Shown piece by piece: positions 18,747 to 27,976 of a stretch of DNA of 64,000 bases. The notes under the pieces were generated by a model. The model was not told the origin of the DNA. It searched no databases and was given only the letters and a program-made list of their open reading frames with translations. The stretch is from Desulfovibrio sp. (lineage in GTDB: Bacteria > Desulfobacterota > Desulfovibrionia > Desulfovibrionales > Desulfovibrionaceae): contig JACQYS010000008.1 in the NCBI GenBank assembly GCA_016208105.1, forward strand, positions 211,090-275,089, read 5' to 3'. A program made the position numbers and the translations under genes. Positions within the stretch are counted from its first letter, which is position 1; each line of letters begins with the position of its first letter.

Positions 18747-19591
18747 ATACTGGCGACGCTTCTTCACCCAAAAGCCGCGGACAGATAAGCATCCGCAACG
18801 TCTCCAAGGTGTACGATCCCGACGGCGCGAAAGTACTGGCCGTGGATGACTGCTCCATGGAAATCGAGGCCGGAGAGTTCTGCGTGGTCGTGGGGCCTTC
18901 CGGATGCGGCAAGACAACCCTGTTAAACGCCATTGCCGGATTCCATGGCATTACCTCGGGCGAGATACTCCTCGACGGACAGGTGCTTTGCAACGCGGGC
19001 AAAAAGGCCGCGCCTGGCTCCGACCGCATAGTGGTTTTCCAGAACGGAGCCCTGTTCCCCTGGTACACTGTGCTCGAAAACGTGACCTTCGGCCCGGTGG
19101 TTCAGGGTGGAGTCTCTGACCGGGACGCAAAGGACAAGGCCAGGGAAATGCTTGGCCAGATGGGCCTCCAGGGCATCGAGAACAACTACCCCAGCGAAAT
19201 ATCCTCCGGCATGCGCCGGCGGGTGGAAATCGCCAGGGCCATGATGAACGACCCGAGCGTCATGCTCCTGGACGAACCCTTCCGGGCCATGGACGCCCTG
19301 ACCAAGACGGTGGTCCACCAGTTCCTGCTCGACGTCTACGACAAGAGCAAGAAGACCATCTTCTTCATCACCCACGACCTCGAGGAGGCCATCTTCCTGG
19401 GCTCCAAGGTCTACATCATGACCACCAGGCCAGCGCAGATAAAAACCATCCTGGACGTGGACATCCCCAGGCCCCGCGACTTCCGTGCCCTCTCCTCCTC
19501 CACCTACATCAGGCTGAAGAAGGAATGCATCGAGGCAGTGCACGAAGAGGCCCTGAAGGCCTTCACCGCCGGCGAGCGGGAAATGGCCTAG
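18743..19591 (+). CDS. ABC importer ATPase 1 (degenerate signature motif)
   Basis: A 282-residue nucleotide-binding subunit of the SsuB/TauB type. Walker A is GPSGCGKTT, the Q-loop is VVFQNGALFPW, Walker B is VMLLDEPF, and the H-loop is FFITHDLEEA with an intact histidine. The ABC signature is ISSGM rather than LSGGQ. The C-terminal tail (about residues 215-282) matches the partner subunit's. Paired with ATPase 2, its own Walker/H-loop half would face an intact LSGGM signature, forming the catalytic site. Confidence 0.9.
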   Translation: MNTGDASSPKSRGQISIRNVSKVYDPDGAKVLAVDDCSMEIEAGEFCVVVGPSGCGKTTLLNAIAGFHGITSGEILLDGQVLCNAGKKAAPGSDRIVVFQNGALFPWYTVLENVTFGPVVQGGVSDRDAKDKAREMLGQMGLQGIENNYPSEISSGMRRRVEIARAMMNDPSVMLLDEPFRAMDALTKTVVHQFLLDVYDKSKKTIFFITHDLEEAIFLGSKVYIMTTRPAQIKTILDVDIPRPRDFRALSSSTYIRLKKECIEAVHEEALKAFTAGEREMA

Positions 19592-19621
19592 AAACGGGCC
19601 CAACATACCGGAGATTTCGCC

Positions 19622-20428
19622 ATGGCAACAGCAGGCAGCCAACAGTTCAATTGGGTCAAGCTCAAGAAGAAGATATTCAGCAGGTCAGCATACCGCGGTA
19701 TCTTGTCCATCATCATATTCACGGTGTTGTGGGAGATATGCTCGCGCCTGAATGCGCCCATCATCGGCAACGTCCCACCTCCATCGGCCGTCCTGGCCGC
19801 CCTGGGCAAGCAGCTCGTCAGCGTGGAGTACTGGTTGTCCTGGCGCGACAGCTTCGTACGCATTCTGTCCGGCTTTGCCATAGCCCAGGTTCTGGGTATT
19901 CCGATGGGCCTGCTGCTTGGCGTAAACCGTACCGCCAGGGAGCTCATCTATCCCCTGTTCGAGATCATGCGGCCCATCCCGCCCCTGGCCTGGGTGCCGG
20001 TGGCGGTGATCTTCTGGCCGACCACCGAACTCTCCATGATGTTCGTCACCTTCCTCGGTGCCTTCTTCACCATGGTCCTAAACATCGTGGGCGGAGCCCG
20101 CAGCATAGACTCCCGCTACGTCCGGGCGGCCCACTCCCTGGGCTCCACGCGTTCGGACATCTTCTGGCGGGTAATGCTTCCGGCCACCCTGCCCAGCATC
20201 GTGGTGGGCATGACCGTGGGAATGGGCATCACCTGGGCCGTGGTTGTAGCCGCGGAAATGATCGCCAGCCGTTCGGGCCTGGGGTTTCTGACCTGGAGAG
20301 CATACGTGGCGGGTGAATACCCATTGATCGTTATCGGCATGATGAGCATCGGCATCGCAGGCTACATTTCCTCGGCCCTTATCCGCCTCATCGGCAGCCG
20401 CCTGACCCCGTGGTTGCGGGTCTACTAA
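19622..20428 (+). CDS. ABC importer permease 2, sulfonate/nitrate family
   Basis: A 268-residue permease. It has a coupling-loop motif (AAHSLGSTRSDIFWRVMLPATLPSIVVGM) and about six hydrophobic helices. It is clearly diverged from permease 1 and separated from ATPase 1 by 30 bp. The operon has only one binding protein but two permeases and two ATPases, which fits a single asymmetric importer. Confidence 0.88.
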   Translation: MATAGSQQFNWVKLKKKIFSRSAYRGILSIIIFTVLWEICSRLNAPIIGNVPPPSAVLAALGKQLVSVEYWLSWRDSFVRILSGFAIAQVLGIPMGLLLGVNRTARELIYPLFEIMRPIPPLAWVPVAVIFWPTTELSMMFVTFLGAFFTMVLNIVGGARSIDSRYVRAAHSLGSTRSDIFWRVMLPATLPSIVVGMTVGMGITWAVVVAAEMIASRSGLGFLTWRAYVAGEYPLIVIGMMSIGIAGYISSALIRLIGSRLTPWLRVY

Positions 20429-20440
20429 GGAGCACTTCTC

Positions 20441-21355
20441 ATGAGCCAGACCCAACTGACCGCCGGCATGGGCGCCGGAGAAATGGTGGTGACGAACGTT
20501 TCCAAGGGCTTCGGCCTTGGCCCCTTGCACCAGCAGGTGCTGTGCAACTGCTCCTTCACCCTGGAGAAAGGCAAGCTGACCGTGCTCATCGGGCCCTCGG
20601 GCTGCGGGAAAAGCACCCTGGTCAACGTGCTGGCCGGGTATGAAGCTCCGGACACCGGCACTGTCTGCCTGGATGGCAAAAGTGTTTCCGAACCGGGCCC
20701 GGACCGTCTGGTGGTGTTTCAGGAAACCGCGCTGTTCCCCTGGATGACCACCTATGAAAACGTGAGCTACGGCCCGCGCGTGCAACGCAAGCTCCCGGAA
20801 GAGGTGTTCGCCAAGGAGACCATGAAGCTCCTGGAACTCGTTGGTCTCCAGGACTTCAAGGACAAATACCCATCTCAGCTCTCCGGCGGCATGCAGCGCA
20901 GGGCCGAACTGGTCCGAGCCATGATCAACCAGCCCAAGGTGATGCTCATGGACGAGCCCTTCCGGGGCCTGGACGCCATGACCCGTGCACTCATGCAGGA
21001 GTACTACGTCCGCCTGTTCGAGGAGCACCGGGGAACCAACCTCTTTGTCACCTCCGAGCTTGAGGAGGCCATCTTCCTGGCCGACAGGCTGCTCATTCTC
21101 ACTAACAGGCCAGCCAGCGTGAAGAAAGAGATCGAAGTGTGCCTGCCAAGGCCACGCGAATTCAGCATGCTTACCTCCAAAGCCTACCAGGATTGCAAGA
21201 TGGAGGCCCTGGAGCTTCTCCACGAAGAGGCCATGAAGTCCTTCGCCTCGGGTGCCGTCAACGCCGCGGACTTCCTGGAAGCCTGCTCCCAGATGGGCCA
21301 GGACCAGGCCGTGCCTTCATGCAAGGCGGACGAAAGCGGTTCCCCAAGGCACTAG
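20441..21355 (+). CDS. ABC importer ATPase 2 (H-loop histidine missing)
   Basis: A 304-residue nucleotide-binding subunit. It has Walker A GPSGCGKST, Q-loop VVFQETALFPW, signature LSGGM and Walker B VMLMDEPF, all intact. The switch (H-loop) histidine is replaced by serine in FVTSELEEA, and the codon is TCC. Its own ATP site is therefore predicted to be poor, while it supplies a good signature to ATPase 1. A C-terminal extension of about 40 residues ends CKADESGSPRH. Confidence 0.9.
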   Translation: MSQTQLTAGMGAGEMVVTNVSKGFGLGPLHQQVLCNCSFTLEKGKLTVLIGPSGCGKSTLVNVLAGYEAPDTGTVCLDGKSVSEPGPDRLVVFQETALFPWMTTYENVSYGPRVQRKLPEEVFAKETMKLLELVGLQDFKDKYPSQLSGGMQRRAELVRAMINQPKVMLMDEPFRGLDAMTRALMQEYYVRLFEEHRGTNLFVTSELEEAIFLADRLLILTNRPASVKKEIEVCLPRPREFSMLTSKAYQDCKMEALELLHEEAMKSFASGAVNAADFLEACSQMGQDQAVPSCKADESGSPRH

Positions 21356-21445
21356 ACATTTGTGCCGAGGGCCTCACGGCCTGTGTCGCGGCGTTTCCGG
21401 CCAATCACGGCCCAAAGATTCGAGGAGTTGCCCCTGGAGGCACGC

Positions 21446-22198
21446 ATGGCCAAGCGAATCATCACGGAAGCGGACATCCTGAAGGCGCACGCCGACGGAG
21501 CCAAGGAACTGCCCGCTTCGTCCGGGGAATGCATCGTCACTGAACAGGCGAGGGACAGGGCGCTCGAGCTGGGCATAGCCCTGACCGGCGATTGCGCGTC
21601 CGACGGCTGCTGCCCCATAAGTCCCGCGAGTCAGGGAGGCGGCCCTGGCATTTCAGGCCCTGCGGTCCGGTCCGGTTCGGGAACGGACGCTTCGCGCGGA
21701 TCCACGGACACCGACCGTCTGGTAAGCCAGGTCGTGGCCGTCATGCGCGACAAGCTTCCTTCCGGCGCTGATGACGCCATGGTGGAACGCCTGGTGCGCG
21801 AAGCCGTGGCCTCCAAACTTGCTCCGGCCTCTCAAGGTGCCGCCTCAGCCGAGCCCATGGCCGACGAGACCGGCGTCCGTTTCATAGACTCCGCAAAGCT
21901 CTTAGCCCAAAGCGGCCAGGTCCCCCTGCCGGGAAAAGCCGTGCTGGCCGAAGCTCTGGGCCGGGCAGGGGAAACCAAGCTCGCTGCCGGGTATCTCTGT
22001 TGGGAACGGGCCTCCTTCAACCGGGTGGTGGACGCCCCCGAGGTGGGGGTGGTCATCGCCGGGGAGCTCCATCTCACCGTGGGCGGCCAGACCATGATCG
22101 GCAAACCGGGCGACATGATCTACCTGCCCAAGGGCGCCAAGGTCATCTACAGCACTCCTTCCAAGGTCACGTTGGCCTGCGTCAACGGACCGGCCTAG
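21446..22198 (+). CDS. eutQ: EutQ-like cupin protein, possible acetate kinase
   Basis: A 250-residue protein starting at the ATG after CTGGAGGCACGC. The N-terminus ([19 protein letters not shown] and [16 protein letters not shown]) resembles EutQ. A proline/glycine-rich linker follows, then a C-terminal cupin domain ([37 protein letters not shown]). Salmonella EutQ is reported to have acetate kinase activity and to support compartment assembly. No AckA is encoded nearby, so this protein may turn acetyl-phosphate into acetate and ATP. The first gene of the shell cluster begins 91 bp after the ABC ATPase. Confidence 0.8.
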   Translation: MAKRIITEADILKAHADGAKELPASSGECIVTEQARDRALELGIALTGDCASDGCCPISPASQGGGPGISGPAVRSGSGTDASRGSTDTDRLVSQVVAVMRDKLPSGADDAMVERLVREAVASKLAPASQGAASAEPMADETGVRFIDSAKLLAQSGQVPLPGKAVLAEALGRAGETKLAAGYLCWERASFNRVVDAPEVGVVIAGELHLTVGGQTMIGKPGDMIYLPKGAKVIYSTPSKVTLACVNGPA

Positions 22199-22208
22199 GC
22201 AGCGCCCC

Positions 22209-23210
22209 ATGGACATACTTGACCGCTGCGTGCGTGCCTGCCGGGAAAAGCCCGGTGTCGTGGTCTTCCCGGACAGCCTGGACCAACGCGTTCTGGCCGC
22301 TGCCGCCCAACTGAAGGATGAAGGCCTGGCCGAACCAGTGCTCATGAGTTCCCCTTTCGCGGTCCGAGAAAAGTTGCGTGGAGCAAATATTAGCCCCGCC
22401 GGGCTGAGCGTGGTGGACCATTCAAGCCCGACCCTTCTCAAGAAAAACGCCGAGACTTTCTTCGCCATCCGCCAGGAAAAAGGAAAGCCCGTAACTGAAG
22501 AGGATGCCGAGAGGGCCATGCACTGTCCCCTGGCCGCATCCGCCATGATGGTCAGGCGTGGCGAGGTGGAAGTCGGGGTGGGGGGGAATCTGTCCTCCAC
22601 CGCGGACATGCTGAAGGCTGGCCTGGCCATCTTGCCTAGGAAGGCGGGCATCAAGACCGTTTCCAGTTTTTTCCTCATGGTCTCGCCTGATGGCCAGCGC
22701 CAGTTCGTGTTCGCCGACTGCGCGGTGGTTCCCGAGCCCACGTCAGAGATTCTGGCGGACATCGCCATCGCCTCGGCGGGCATGGCCCACACGCTCCTGG
22801 GCGAGGACCCCAGAGTGGCCCTTCTCTCGTTCTCCACCAAGGGCAGCGCGGAACATCCCAGGGCGGCCATGGTCCGGGACGCCGTGGACCTGGTGAAGAA
22901 GCGCGCCCCGGACATCTCCGTGGACGGAGAGCTGCAGTTCGACGCAGCCTCCCTGCCCGAGGTGGCGGCCCTGAAGGCCCCGGGCAGCGTTCTGGAAGGC
23001 CGGGCTAATGTCTTCGTCTTCCCGTCTCTCGAGGCCGGGAACATCGGCTACAAGATGGTGGAACGCCTGGCGGGGTATACAGCCCTTGGGCCATTCCTCC
23101 AGGGATTCGAGGGTGGCTGGCACGACCTCTCCAGAGGGTGCAGCGCCAAGGACATTTTCAAGGTCGCCGTTATTGGGCTGTGCCTACGGCGTGGCCAACT
23201 GCCCCATTAG
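22209..23210 (+). CDS. Phosphate acetyltransferase (Pta/EutD type)
   Basis: A 333-residue enzyme of the phosphate acetyl/butyryl-transferase family. It carries [15 protein letters not shown] at the start, the glycine-rich [23 protein letters not shown]-like [14 protein letters not shown] and the terminal [10 protein letters not shown]. It converts acetyl-CoA to acetyl-phosphate and recycles CoA for the aldehyde dehydrogenase. This is a Pta/EutD-type fold, not PduL. The last dozen residues ([13 protein letters not shown]) diverge from the usual family end. It lies 10 bp after eutQ. Confidence 0.88.
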   Translation: MDILDRCVRACREKPGVVVFPDSLDQRVLAAAAQLKDEGLAEPVLMSSPFAVREKLRGANISPAGLSVVDHSSPTLLKKNAETFFAIRQEKGKPVTEEDAERAMHCPLAASAMMVRRGEVEVGVGGNLSSTADMLKAGLAILPRKAGIKTVSSFFLMVSPDGQRQFVFADCAVVPEPTSEILADIAIASAGMAHTLLGEDPRVALLSFSTKGSAEHPRAAMVRDAVDLVKKRAPDISVDGELQFDAASLPEVAALKAPGSVLEGRANVFVFPSLEAGNIGYKMVERLAGYTALGPFLQGFEGGWHDLSRGCSAKDIFKVAVIGLCLRRGQLPH

Positions 23211-23251
23211 GGGATTGGCCGGGTTAACCGCCAACACGAAGGAGGCTTTGC

Positions 23252-23536
23252 ATGGATTCCATGGACGCATTGGGCATGATCGAAACCCGGGGGCTGACCG
23301 CCCTCATCGAAGCGGCAGACGCCATGGTCAAGGCCGCGCGCGTGCAGTTGGTGGGCTACCAGCAGATCGGCGGCGGACTGGTCACGGCCCTGGTGCGCGG
23401 TGACGTGGCCGCCTGCAAGGCAGCCACCGACGCCGGAGCCGCAGCGGCCAAGCGCGTGGGCGAAGTCATCGCCGTACACGTCATCCCCCGCCCCCACGGC
23501 GACCTGGAAGACGTGTTCCCCCTCAAGAGGAAATAA
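23252..23536 (+). CDS. BMC-H hexameric shell protein (PduA/EutM type)
   Basis: A 94-residue single-BMC-domain shell protein. It has [22 protein letters not shown], the pore loop QIGGG and [14 protein letters not shown] at the end. It forms hexagonal shell tiles whose central pore passes small polar molecules. AAGGAGG precedes the start. It is almost identical to the shell protein at 25915, differing at a handful of positions, so the pair arose by recent duplication or is kept alike by conversion. Confidence 0.95.
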   Translation: MDSMDALGMIETRGLTALIEAADAMVKAARVQLVGYQQIGGGLVTALVRGDVAACKAATDAGAAAAKRVGEVIAVHVIPRPHGDLEDVFPLKRK

Positions 23537-23563
23537 CCGGAATACCCGAGGGAGCCACGCGGC

Positions 23564-24922
23564 ATGTCAGCACAGAGCGGCGTCTTGGACGCAGCGGCAT
23601 TGATCCAGGCTGTCCGCCAGTCAGGAGTGGTCGGCGAGGGCGGTGCCGGGTTCCCGGCGCACGTCAAGTACGGCGCGCAGGTTGGAATCGTCATCGCCAA
23701 TGGCTGCGAATGCGAACCGCTCCTGTACACCGACCAGCACCTCATGCGCCTTCACGCCAAGGACATCGTCCGGGCCCTCTCGGCAGTGATGAAGGCGGTG
23801 GGGGCTGGCCGCGGGGTGGTGGCCATCAAAGCCAAGTACCAGAACGTGGCGAAGGTCCTCGAAGAGCCATGCGCCACGGCTGGAGTGGAGTTGGCCCGGT
23901 TGGACAACTTCTACCCGGCCGGGGACGAACATATCCTGGTGCATGAAATCACGGGCCGAACCATTCCGCCACTGGGCCTTCCCAAGGAAGTGGACGCTCT
24001 CGTGGCCAATGTGGGAACGCTCGTAAGCGTGGCCAGGGCCATGGAAGGCGTACCCGTCACCAGGAAGGTGCTCACCGTGACCGGCGATGTGGCCAGGCCC
24101 GGAATACTCGATGCGCCAATCGGCATGAGCCTGACCGAATGCCTCGACCTCTGCAGCGGAGCCTCCATAGCCGATCCCGTCTTTTTGCTGGGCGGCCCCA
24201 TGATGGGCCGCTTCATCGAAGACGCGCAGGCCCTGTCCCGGGCCGTGGTCACCAAGACCACGGGCGGGCTCATCGTGCTGCCCCGGGGGCACTACCTGCA
24301 CGAGGCGGCCACGCTCTCGCCAGAAGTCATGCGCAAGCGCGCTTCAACCGCCTGCATCCAGTGCAGGTACTGCACGGACATGTGTCCCAGGTATCTGGTG
24401 GGGCACGCCTTTGAGACCCACAAGGTCATGAAGGCCTTTGGAGCCGGAGTGGATGCAGCCCAAGGGGCGCAGCAGGCAATGCTCTGCTGCGAATGCGGTG
24501 TGTGCGAGCTGTTCAGCTGCCCCATGCGGCTCTCCCCCAGGCGCATCAACTCCCTGTTCAAGGCGAGCTTCAGGGAACGCGGCCTGCGTTACGAAGGTCC
24601 GCGTGAAGTCCGCCCCCAGCAGGCGGCCCTGCGCCCGTACAGAAAAATCCCAACGCCTCGCCTGGCCATAAAGACCGGCCTGGCCGGATACCTGGACATC
24701 CATCCAGAGTTCATGGGCGAGTGCGCACCCAGTACAGTCCGCATTCCCCTGAGCCAGCATATCGGAGCCCCGGCCGAGGCCGTGGTCAAACCTGGAGACG
24801 CGGTGGCACCGGGAGACGTGATCGGTGAAATCCCGGAAGGCGCTCTGGGCGCTCGCGTCCATGCCTCCATCCGGGGAGTGGTTACGGAAGCCGGCGACTC
24901 GGTCGTCATAGAAGGAGCCTAA
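23564..24922 (+). CDS. pduS: PduS-like flavo/iron-sulfur oxidoreductase (RnfC family)
   Basis: A 452-residue protein. An RnfC/PduS N-terminal domain (GVVGEGGAGFPAHVKYG, NGCECEPLLYTD) precedes a SLBB region. Two 4Fe-4S motifs near residues 262 and 307 follow (CIQCRYCTDMCP and CCECGVCELFSCP). A biotinyl/barrel-like C-terminus is also present. In Pdu compartments PduS is a cobalamin reductase, but this locus has no B12 enzyme. Here it more likely moves electrons from lumenal NADH to the outside, together with the Fe-S shell trimer encoded next. Confidence 0.88.
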   Translation: MSAQSGVLDAAALIQAVRQSGVVGEGGAGFPAHVKYGAQVGIVIANGCECEPLLYTDQHLMRLHAKDIVRALSAVMKAVGAGRGVVAIKAKYQNVAKVLEEPCATAGVELARLDNFYPAGDEHILVHEITGRTIPPLGLPKEVDALVANVGTLVSVARAMEGVPVTRKVLTVTGDVARPGILDAPIGMSLTECLDLCSGASIADPVFLLGGPMMGRFIEDAQALSRAVVTKTTGGLIVLPRGHYLHEAATLSPEVMRKRASTACIQCRYCTDMCPRYLVGHAFETHKVMKAFGAGVDAAQGAQQAMLCCECGVCELFSCPMRLSPRRINSLFKASFRERGLRYEGPREVRPQQAALRPYRKIPTPRLAIKTGLAGYLDIHPEFMGECAPSTVRIPLSQHIGAPAEAVVKPGDAVAPGDVIGEIPEGALGARVHASIRGVVTEAGDSVVIEGA

Positions 24923-24923
24923 C

Positions 24924-25481
24924 GTGATGACCAGACTCCAGGCCGTGGGCATGATCGAGTTCAACAGCATCGCTGCTGGGATCGAAGCGGCGGACGCCAT
25001 GCTGAAGGCTGCCAGCGTCTCGCCGCTGATCATGAAGACCATCTGCCCGGGCAAGTTCGTGGCCGCCGTGCACTCGGACGTGGCCTCGGCCAAAGCAGCA
25101 GTGGGCGCCGGTCTCGCCTGCGGAGCCGATACGGTTGTGGATCATTTCCTTATTCCCAACATCAGCCAAAGCGTCATCTCGGCCCTTTCCTGCGCAGTGG
25201 AACATGTGCGCGGATCCGCCGTGGGCGTGATCGAAACATTTTCGGCAGCCTCGTCCATCGTGGCCGCCGACGTTGCCGTTAAAACAGCGGAGGTGGATCT
25301 CATCGAGGTGCGCCTGGCCATGGGGCTTGGCGGCAAGGCCATCTGCCTGATGGCGGGTGACGTGGCGGCCGTGCAGGCCTCGGTGTCGGCCGGGGCGGCG
25401 GCGGTGGCCGAGTCCGGACTCTTGGTGCGCAAGGTGGTGATCCCTGGCATGACGCCTGAACTTTTGCCCTACATCATGTGA
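24924..25481 (+). CDS. BMC-T shell trimer with Fe-S cysteine (PduT type)
   Basis: A 185-residue tandem-BMC-domain shell protein. The first domain contains KTICPGKFVAAVHSDV with a cysteine at residue 41. This corresponds to the pore cysteine of PduT that holds a 4Fe-4S cluster at the three-fold axis. The second domain begins SAVGVIETFSAASSI. It is encoded 1 bp after pduS, and the two are reported partners in Pdu systems. GTG at 24924 or ATG at 24927 could start it. Confidence 0.9.
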   Translation: MMTRLQAVGMIEFNSIAAGIEAADAMLKAASVSPLIMKTICPGKFVAAVHSDVASAKAAVGAGLACGADTVVDHFLIPNISQSVISALSCAVEHVRGSAVGVIETFSAASSIVAADVAVKTAEVDLIEVRLAMGLGGKAICLMAGDVAAVQASVSAGAAAVAESGLLVRKVVIPGMTPELLPYIM

Positions 25482-25491
25482 GGAGGGGCTC

Positions 25492-25851
25492 GTGGCTTTA
25501 GACCAAACAAAACCATCCCAAGGCGACGCGCTGGGCTTCGTGGAAGTATTCGGCCTGACAGCTGCCATCGAAGCTGCGGACGCCATGGGCAAGGCCGCCC
25601 GCGTACGAGTGAAAAGCGTGTGCAACGCGGACGCCGGGATATTGAGCGTTGTCTGCGAGGGAGATCTCGCGGCCTGCAAGGCGGCGGTGGATGCGGGCAA
25701 GGCCGCTGCCGAACGCCTGGGGGGGCTTCTTTCAAGCAACCTGATCGCACGGCCCTACTCCGACACGGACGTTCTGGTCTCGGAGCACGTGGGCTCCATG
25801 TTCAAACCTAAGAAGGCCGCTCCTCCCAAACAGGCCAAGGCGAAGAAATAA
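25492..25851 (+). CDS. Divergent BMC-H shell protein with basic tail
   Basis: A 119-residue single-BMC-domain protein starting at GTG after GAGGAGGGG. The core is DALGFVEVFGLTAAIEAADAM. The pore region is unusual (VKSVCNADAGILSVVCEGD), with two cysteines where paralogues have IGGG. A roughly 20-residue lysine/alanine/proline C-terminal tail (PKKAAPPKQAKAKK) is added. The different pore suggests another permeant. The tail may contact cargo or neighbouring facets. Confidence 0.9.
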   Translation: MALDQTKPSQGDALGFVEVFGLTAAIEAADAMGKAARVRVKSVCNADAGILSVVCEGDLAACKAAVDAGKAAAERLGGLLSSNLIARPYSDTDVLVSEHVGSMFKPKKAAPPKQAKAKK

Positions 25852-25914
25852 TACGTCCGGACCGTGAAGGCTCTCCGGGACTCTCATAACCGAAAAGACG
25901 CAAGGAGAAGGACC

Positions 25915-26190
25915 ATGGATGCTCTGGGCATGATCGAAACCAAGGGACTCACAGCGCTTATCGAGGCGGCCGACGCCATGACCAAGGCAGCGCGAGTGCA
26001 GCTGGTGGGCTACGAGAGGATCGGCGGCGGGCTGGTCACCGCCCTGGTGCGCGGCGACGTGGCCGCCTGCAAGGCCGCCACCGATGCCGGTGCCGCAGCG
26101 GCCCAGCGGGTGGGCGAAGTGGTCGCGGTACACGTGATCCCCCGCCCCCACGGAGACCTGGAAGGCATCTTCCCCTTAACAAAGAAATAG
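25915..26190 (+). CDS. BMC-H hexameric shell protein (near-duplicate)
   Basis: A 91-residue shell protein starting at the ATG after GGAGAAGGACC. It is nearly the same as the protein at 23252, with the same IGGG pore and the same [10 protein letters not shown] tail. It probably forms the bulk facet tile. Two copies of one tile plus a divergent one are common in glycyl-radical compartments. Confidence 0.95.
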   Translation: MDALGMIETKGLTALIEAADAMTKAARVQLVGYERIGGGLVTALVRGDVAACKAATDAGAAAAQRVGEVVAVHVIPRPHGDLEGIFPLTKK

Positions 26191-26250
26191 CTGGCACACC
26201 TGTCGGACGATCTTCTCGTCCGGCTGCGCCGGAAACGGTGGGAGGGGAAC

Positions 26251-26535
26251 ATGGAACTTGGCAAAGTTGTCGGACAGGTGGTGTCCACGGTGCGCGATCC
26301 GGGATTGCCGAACCTGAAGTTTCTGCTGGTGGACATAGTGGACGCCCAGGGCAACGTCACCTGCCCCGGGCAGGTGGCTGCGGACATCCTGGGAGCTGGC
26401 GAAGGAGAAATGGTGCTCATGGTCCGGGGAAGCTCCGCCAGGCTGGTCTTGCAGGCCAACACCCCGCTGGACTTAAGCGTCATCGGCATCGTGGATCAGA
26501 TTACCTCCAGGGAACAGACGTTCTACAACAAGTAA
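26251..26535 (+). CDS. eutN: BMC-P pentameric vertex protein (EutN/CcmL)
   Basis: A 94-residue EutN/CcmL-family protein (MELGKVVGQVVSTVRDPGL, LVDIVDAQGN, GAGEGEMVLMVRGSSAR). It forms pentamers that cap the vertices of the shell. One copy is present, which is enough to close a polyhedron. Confidence 0.95.
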   Translation: MELGKVVGQVVSTVRDPGLPNLKFLLVDIVDAQGNVTCPGQVAADILGAGEGEMVLMVRGSSARLVLQANTPLDLSVIGIVDQITSREQTFYNK

Positions 26536-26557
26536 GTTAAGCTAAGGGGCTTCGCCC

Positions 26558-27973
26558 ATGCGCAATGAAGATATCGAACGGATTGTCGACGAAGTGATCA
26601 AGCAGCTCGGCCGCAGTGTGGCCGCAGCCCCGGCCGCACCAGCCCAGGGAGACTGGGGGGTGTTCGAGCGGCTCGAGGACGCTGTGTGCTGCGCCGACGA
26701 GGCCCGAAAGCACCTGGAGACCATCGCCACCAGGGAAAAGGTGGTCAGGGCCATCCGGCGCGCCGCCAGAGCCAACGCGAGGCGTCTGGCCGAAATGGCC
26801 GTGGACGAGACCGGCATGGGCAGGATCGAGGACAAGGTGAAAAAGAACCTCCTCGTGGCGCACCGCACCCCAGGCCCGGAGATACTCGCCCCGACCGCCA
26901 TGACCGGCGACGCGGGCCTCACACTGGTGGAAAACGCCCCCTGGGGAGTGATCGCCTCGGTGACCCCGTCCACCAACCCCGCGGCCACGGTCATAAACAA
27001 TTCCATCAGCATGCTCGCCGGCGGCAACGCAGTGGTTTTCGCGCCCCATCCCGGGGCCAAGCGCACCACCCAGGAAGCCATCCGCATCCTGAACAAGGCC
27101 GTGCACGAGGCCACGGGCATTAACAACCTGATGGTCTGCGTCAAGGAACCCACCATCGACGTGGCCAAACAGCTCTTCACCTACCCCGGAATAGACCTCC
27201 TGGTGGTTACAGGCGGCGAGGCGGTGGTGGAAGCGGCGCGAAAGACCACCAACAAGCGCCTCATAGCCGCAGGCGCGGGCAACCCTCCGGTGGTGGTTGA
27301 CGAAACCGCGGACCTGGCCCGCGCGGCCCAGGGCATCTATGACGGGGCCTCTTTCGACAACAACATCATCTGCGCGGACGAGAAGGAAATCATCGCCGTG
27401 GACTCCGTGGCCGACGCCCTGAAACAGGAGCTCAAGGCCGTGGGTGCGGTGGAGATAACCAAAGATCAGACCGAGGCCGTGGCCAGGGCCGTGCTGCTCG
27501 ACTACCCGGGTCCCAATGCCCGTCCCAACCCCAAATGGGTCGGCCGGGACGCAGCTGAGCTGGCAAAGGCCGGAGGATTCTCCGTGCCGGAATCCTGCCG
27601 CTTGCTCTTCGTGGACGTGGGCCGCGACGTTGACCACGTGTTCGCCCGCCTCGAACAGATGATGCCCCTTCTGCCCCTGCTTCGGGCGCGCGACATCAAG
27701 GAAGCCATCGACTGGGCCATGCTCTTGGAGCGCGACCTGCGCCACACGGCGGGCCTGTATTCCCGCAACATCGAGAACATGGACGCCATGGCCAGACGCA
27801 TGAACACGAGCCTTTTCGTAAAGAACGGTCCCCACGTGGCGGGGCTGGGCGCTGGCGGCGAGGGGTGGACGTCCATGACCATCTCCACTCCCACCGGCGA
27901 GGGCGTGACCAACGCCCGGACCTTCGTGCGGCTTCGCCGCTGCACCCTGGTGGGCAGCTTCAGGATCGTGTGA
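26558..27973 (+). CDS. CoA-acylating acetaldehyde dehydrogenase (EutE/PduP type)
   Basis: A 471-residue enzyme that oxidises acetaldehyde with NAD+ and CoA to acetyl-CoA. The first 18 residues (RNEDIERIVDEVIKQLG) form an amphipathic helix followed by an alanine/proline linker, a typical N-terminal encapsulation peptide. The ALDH core follows, with VTPSTNPAATVINN, TGGEAVVEAA and the catalytic cysteine in SFDNNIICADEKE. It removes the toxic aldehyde released by IslA inside the shell. The gene lies 22 bp after eutN. Confidence 0.93.
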   Translation: MRNEDIERIVDEVIKQLGRSVAAAPAAPAQGDWGVFERLEDAVCCADEARKHLETIATREKVVRAIRRAARANARRLAEMAVDETGMGRIEDKVKKNLLVAHRTPGPEILAPTAMTGDAGLTLVENAPWGVIASVTPSTNPAATVINNSISMLAGGNAVVFAPHPGAKRTTQEAIRILNKAVHEATGINNLMVCVKEPTIDVAKQLFTYPGIDLLVVTGGEAVVEAARKTTNKRLIAAGAGNPPVVVDETADLARAAQGIYDGASFDNNIICADEKEIIAVDSVADALKQELKAVGAVEITKDQTEAVARAVLLDYPGPNARPNPKWVGRDAAELAKAGGFSVPESCRLLFVDVGRDVDHVFARLEQMMPLLPLLRARDIKEAIDWAMLLERDLRHTAGLYSRNIENMDAMARRMNTSLFVKNGPHVAGLGAGGEGWTSMTISTPTGEGVTNARTFVRLRRCTLVGSFRIV

Positions 27974-27976
27974 ACC

